Positions 60,924 through 64,000 of a DNA stretch of 64,000 bases are shown piece after piece. Source of the DNA: Acidianus sp. HS-5 (lineage in GTDB: Archaea > Thermoproteota > Thermoprotei_A > Sulfolobales > Sulfolobaceae); the NCBI RefSeq assembly GCF_021655615.1, contig NZ_AP025245.1:1426001-1490000 (forward strand). Direction: 5' to 3'. Each line of letters begins with the position of its first letter. Within the stretch, counting starts at the first letter, position 1. The notes under the pieces are model-generated. The model was given only the letters and a program-made list of their open reading frames with translations, was not told where the DNA came from and searched no databases. Both the position numbers and the translations under genes were made by a program.

Positions 60924-61339
60924 TGGTGGACACGTATGCGTTACTCTCAATGGCTTTCGGAGAGTTGACTAAGAAAGCAGAGGAGGTTATGCTTAATATA
61001 AGATCAAGGAAAATAGAGGGAATAATAACACCTGCTATTGCATTTGAATTTACTGTACATTGGTTAAGAGGAAGGATACCTGCATTAAAATCGTCATCTG
61101 AGGTAAGGAGTTTCCTCCAATCCTATTTTAGTGTTGTAGATTTATCTTTTGAAGACTTCATAGAAGGTGCTAAGATAAAGGTTGAAGGTGATAAAATTGC
61201 CTCAACTATAGGAAGAACGTTAAGTATAGTAGACGCAATAAGTATACAGACTGCAAAGAAACTTAAAGCAAAGATCCTTACGGGCGATAAGGATTTAACA
61301 CTTGTTGCAAATAAGATGGGGATTGAGGTTATTTGGTAA
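60908..61339 (+). CDS. vapC: PIN-domain VapC toxin
   Basis: The 143-residue PIN protein has the catalytic Asp in VVVDTYALLSMAF, further acidic positions in AFEFTVHWLRG, SIVDAISIQTAK and LTGDKDLTLVA. The reading frame begins with TTG 60908 inside the antitoxin gene; GTG 60923 or 60926 would give MVVDTY and may be the real start. It is the second gene of the operon with the AbrB-type antitoxin. All catalytic residues are present. Confidence 0.85.
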   Translation: MAEKVVVDTYALLSMAFGELTKKAEEVMLNIRSRKIEGIITPAIAFEFTVHWLRGRIPALKSSSEVRSFLQSYFSVVDLSFEDFIEGAKIKVEGDKIASTIGRTLSIVDAISIQTAKKLKAKILTGDKDLTLVANKMGIEVIW

Positions 61340-61380
61340 TTAACTTAGGATATTCAAGTTCCCTTAAGCATTAGCTAAGC

Positions 61381-61872
61381 TTACTTATTAACAATCTCAT
61401 TGACTTCTTTCAATATCTCCTTTCCCCTCTCGTTAAGGATGAGGTTTGCTAACGCCTTAATAAAATCAGTAATCCACTTCCTTGCATCGTCCTCCGAGGT
61501 AATTGGGGAATATTCTCCAGCCTTATCGTAACCTAAATATGAAAAAACGTGAAGGGCCATCGCCTGTTTTGCAAGGTCTGAGATGTCCGGGAATTCTTTC
61601 TCCATAAGGGAAGAGTAATAAAGTAACCTATTTGTTGGAGCGGTAAAACCTACCTTATAGAAAAACTTCCTCTCCTTTTCTTGCAGTGCTGAGGAAAAAC
61701 TTGAGTGATTTATGCTTATTATCCCGCTTAGTAATTCCTTAAATCCTAAGAACGCCTTGCCTGCAGAATTCCTCAACTTTCCCTGCTTTAGAAGCTCTAA
61801 GGAGATTAAAGCTTCATCGATGCTCTCTCCTATTCTTAGCTCACCGTACTTTTTAATGTCTTTTTCGCTCAT
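61381..61872 (-). CDS. PaREP1-like helical protein
   Basis: The 163-residue protein is all helical (ESIDEALISLELLKQGKLRN, then SAGKAFLGFKELLSGI) and is PaREP1-like; the family's usual core is less exact here than in 4561-4938. The C-terminal 50 residues (SYLGYDKAGEYSPITSEDD and on) are encoded by a 130-bp segment repeated exactly at 59271-59400, so the gene has a nearby broken copy. The function is unknown. Confidence 0.65.
   Translation of the reverse strand: MSEKDIKKYGELRIGESIDEALISLELLKQGKLRNSAGKAFLGFKELLSGIISINHSSFSSALQEKERKFFYKVGFTAPTNRLLYYSSLMEKEFPDISDLAKQAMALHVFSYLGYDKAGEYSPITSEDDARKWITDFIKALANLILNERGKEILKEVNEIVNK
61407..61536. repeat. 130-bp exact direct repeat of 59271-59400
   Basis: These 130 bases are identical to 59271-59400 and lie in the same orientation, 2136 bases apart. 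They fall within the 3' part of the PaREP1-like gene. The two copies flank the coiled-coil nuclease and a VapBC pair. Confidence 0.9.
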
Positions 61873-62005
61873 TATGTAACTTTATGTCTAGTGAGTATTA
61901 ATCTTATCTCGAATCGAAAAGCGGTTTTTGAGCTGTGGAATTTCCAGTAGTTTAAATTGTTTAAATAAGCATAAACTCTATAAATTACCGCGTGTGTATC
62001 TATAC

Positions 62006-62980
62006 ATGGGCTGGGTTGACGAAATAGGGAAAATTAGCGAAGCAAGAGAAGGCTTAAACTCTGCAGACGTTAAGACTGAAATCGTAGTTTTACCTTCAAC
62101 TTATGAGGAAGTAGCTGAAATAGTAAAGTTTGCCTTAAAGACGGGAATATCTATCTACCCTTTCAGTAAGAATAAGCACCACATAGGTAGTAAGGTTAAG
62201 GCAAATATAGGCTTAAGTTTGGAGAAACTTAACAAGGTACTTACAATCTCGGAAGAAGACCTTTACGTTACAGTACACGCTGGAGCAGACTTTAAGTTAG
62301 TAAACGAGGAGCTAAAGTCTCACGGTTTACAAATCCCGTTCATATACACGGGGTCTGTAGGAGGCTTTGCCTCAACTAACCTTCCATCAATCTTAACCTG
62401 GTACGGTTATCCCAAGGAATGGCTTTTAGGGGCAAAAATAGTTACCGGATTGGGAGAGGTAATAAAGAGCGGTGGGAATACTACAAAGTTTTCCAGCGGA
62501 TATAAGATATGGAAAGTTCTTTCGGGTTCACTGGGCTGGTTAGGGATATACCTAGAGCTGAACATAAGGCTTGTTCCTTACCAAGACTTCCACTTTGAGG
62601 AAGTTAATAAAGTGAACTTTAGTTCTAGGCCTTTAGGTGTCGTGGGAATAAAAAGTGAGGGAACGAAGATTTACGAGATAAGGAAAGGAAAAGGGATGAA
62701 GATAGAGATACCGGAGAACTTTGATGCTTCAATAGTTACAGTGAGGGGAAAAGAGATAGACACACTCAAGGAGATTGAAGGAGAATACTGTGTAGCTTAC
62801 TACGGGAGCGGTTTAATAAGGTGCATAGGTGTTAACGTTGAAAGACTTAGGAGGAGTGGGTATACTGTAATAATTGAAAGGAATTGCGGAGAGGACTGTT
62901 TTGGTTATAGTTATGAGACATTGAATCTGCTGAAGAAGAGTTTAGACCCTAACGGGGTTTTCTTTGGTGTGTTCAGATAG
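62006..62980 (+). CDS. FAD-linked oxidase, GlcE-like (glycolate oxidase type)
   Basis: The protein (324 residues from ATG 62006) has a PP-loop-type FAD-binding domain: PSTYEEVAEIVKFALKTGIS, the flavin region YTGSVGGFASTNLPS and GSLGWLGIYLELNIRLVPYQ. The C-terminal part is shorter than in full oxidases, with NCGEDCFGYSYETLNLLKKS and Cys residues near the end, as in the accessory subunit GlcE. It probably acts with the GlcD-like protein encoded next. I prefer ATG 62006 to a longer frame from 61928, since CTCTATAAATTA is about 27 nt upstream. Confidence 0.85.
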   Translation: MGWVDEIGKISEAREGLNSADVKTEIVVLPSTYEEVAEIVKFALKTGISIYPFSKNKHHIGSKVKANIGLSLEKLNKVLTISEEDLYVTVHAGADFKLVNEELKSHGLQIPFIYTGSVGGFASTNLPSILTWYGYPKEWLLGAKIVTGLGEVIKSGGNTTKFSSGYKIWKVLSGSLGWLGIYLELNIRLVPYQDFHFEEVNKVNFSSRPLGVVGIKSEGTKIYEIRKGKGMKIEIPENFDASIVTVRGKEIDTLKEIEGEYCVAYYGSGLIRCIGVNVERLRRSGYTVIIERNCGEDCFGYSYETLNLLKKSLDPNGVFFGVFR

Positions 62981-63037
62981 TTGTAGATAGTAAGCGCAAA
63001 AAGAAATCCTTATTTATTCTCTTTCTCTCTATAAACT

Positions 63038-64000
63038 ATGGAAGAGGAACTGAGGAAAATAGTCGGCGACCGTTGGGTAATTACCAATGAAGATAAATTG
63101 CTTTATTCCTTTGACGGCTTTACTGCAGTTTCCGGGAACCCTTCAATGGTAGTGCTTCCGGGGAGTGAGGAAGAGACTGTCGAAGTTATCAGATTTTTAA
63201 TATCTAGAGGGAAAGAATTCATAGTCAGAGGCTCTGGGACGAGCTTAAGTGGTGCTACAATACCTTTAGGAGGAGAAGTTGTAGTTTCAATGACCAGGCT
63301 TAACAAAGTGTATTGGGCAGAAGGGCTTGAAATAGAGGTAGGCCCGGGAATTGCAAATATAATGGTTACTAGAAGCTCACCTTCGGACTTATTTTATGCT
63401 CCAGACCCTTCAAGTTATGTAGTATCCTCAATTGGAGGAAACATTTCCCACGACTCCGGAGGAATACATGTAATAAAGTACGGCCCTACTTTCAACAGCG
63501 TTATCTCAATAAAGGTGATCCTTCCTAACGGTAGGATTGAGGAATTTAAACCTTCGCCGTTCTTTAATCCTACATCAATATTTATAGGAGCAGAAGGGAC
63601 ATTGGGTGCAATACTTAGAGCTAGGTTGAGACTTTTCCCAAAGCCTAAAGAGAGGAAGACAGTAATAGGAATATTCAAAGACGTGGAGTCTGCCTCTCAA
63701 GCCGTAATAAACATGTTTAAAGCTGGGATAATTCCTTCCGCTCTGGAAATGATGGATAAGAGCTCTGTAGGAGTTGTGGAAAAAAGTAGGTATAAAGCTG
63801 GGTTACCTCTAGCTAACATTTTATTGGTTGAACTTGACGGGGAGAATGTAAAGGAAGAGTTCGAGAAAGTGGTTGCAGTAATTAAGGGACTTGACGGAGA
63901 GTACACTGTCCCAGAAGATGATAGTAAGTATTGGAACGCTAGAAAAGGAGCCTTCCCTGCAATGGGAGTAGTATCTCCTGCATATTTAACTTTGGATTGT
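63038..64000 (+). CDS. FAD-linked oxidase, GlcD-like (3' end outside window)
   Basis: The frame starts at ATG 63038 and is open to the end of the window (321 codons). The sequence MEEELRKIVGDRWVITNEDK is followed by the PP-loop FAD-binding domain: VVLPGSEEETVEVIRFLISR, VRGSGTSLSGATIPLGG, YAPDPSSYVVSSIGGNISHD and GAEGTLGAILRARLRLFP. It matches the glycolate/lactate dehydrogenase subunit GlcD. It oxidises a 2-hydroxyacid, giving electrons to quinone or an iron-sulfur partner. The likely TATA box lies about 25 nt upstream of the start. It is in tandem with the GlcE-like gene. Confidence 0.88.
   Translation, partial: MEEELRKIVGDRWVITNEDKLLYSFDGFTAVSGNPSMVVLPGSEEETVEVIRFLISRGKEFIVRGSGTSLSGATIPLGGEVVVSMTRLNKVYWAEGLEIEVGPGIANIMVTRSSPSDLFYAPDPSSYVVSSIGGNISHDSGGIHVIKYGPTFNSVISIKVILPNGRIEEFKPSPFFNPTSIFIGAEGTLGAILRARLRLFPKPKERKTVIGIFKDVESASQAVINMFKAGIIPSALEMMDKSSVGVVEKSRYKAGLPLANILLVELDGENVKEEFEKVVAVIKGLDGEYTVPEDDSKYWNARKGAFPAMGVVSPAYLTLDC

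Overview
The window is a piece of a Sulfolobales (thermoacidophilic Crenarchaeota) chromosome. The evidence is the aerobic SoxABCD/SoxL-type quinol oxidase cluster, a thermosome subunit, a ferredoxin-dependent 2-oxoacid oxidoreductase with a fused alpha chain, a Sulfolobus-type citrate synthase and malate dehydrogenase, many VapBC pairs, PaREP1 proteins, AT-rich DNA, and promoters whose TATA-like element lies about 25 nt upstream of the start codon (leaderless transcripts). The genus cannot be fixed from the sequence alone.

Layout. 1-7.6 kb: two amino-acid permeases, a zinc-ribbon protein related to TFS, a VapBC pair, tandem PaREP1 genes and two conserved proteins of unknown role. 7.6-18.1 kb: a starch/maltodextrin island with a GH1 glycosidase, a secreted membrane-anchored GH57 amylase, a five-gene operon (binding protein, two permeases, ATPase) and a membrane-anchored GH15 glucoamylase. 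18-25.9 kb: a thermosome subunit, a frameshifted VapC, a strange heme-copper oxidase paralog, a pirin and an archaeal ATPase. 25.9-28.4 kb: the alpha-E / transglutaminase / circularly permuted ATP-grasp operon. 29-38.6 kb: central carbon and redox metabolism (2-oxoacid:ferredoxin oxidoreductase, peroxiredoxin, DJ-1/PfpI, two CBS proteins, citrate synthase, acyl-CoA dehydrogenase, malate dehydrogenase). 38.8-46.5 kb: two DUF2173 proteins and the terminal oxidase cluster: Rieske SoxL, a 41-residue SoxD-like peptide and four small membrane proteins on the minus strand, divergent from SoxA, SoxB and SoxC. 46.6-61.9 kb: an accessory region with an archaeal ATPase beside nested palindromes, a decayed beta-propeller gene, an MFS transporter, a restriction-like defence locus (PD-(D/E)XK nuclease, McrB-like GTPase with its own N-terminal reader-like domain, and an opposing nuclease-DUF2075 helicase), a truncated second copy of the nuclease gene, three VapBC loci (one toxin without a normal start codon), a coiled-coil nuclease, and an exact 130-bp duplication of a PaREP1 3' end. 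62-64 kb: two adjacent FAD-linked oxidases; the second runs off the end.

How it fits together. The starch genes form an outside-in pathway: extracellular amylase and glucoamylase, then ABC import. The metabolic block links acetyl-CoA production, entry into the citrate cycle and malate oxidation, with electrons going through quinone to the Sox oxidase. The most unusual items are (i) the oxidase paralog at 22.2-23.5 kb, which keeps both low-spin heme histidines but has lost three of the four binuclear-centre histidines and carries an in-frame stop near its start, and (ii) the McrBC-like/DUF2075 island at 49.9-56.1 kb. Several toxin genes here look damaged while their antitoxins remain intact. 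All family assignments come from reading motifs; no database search was possible.
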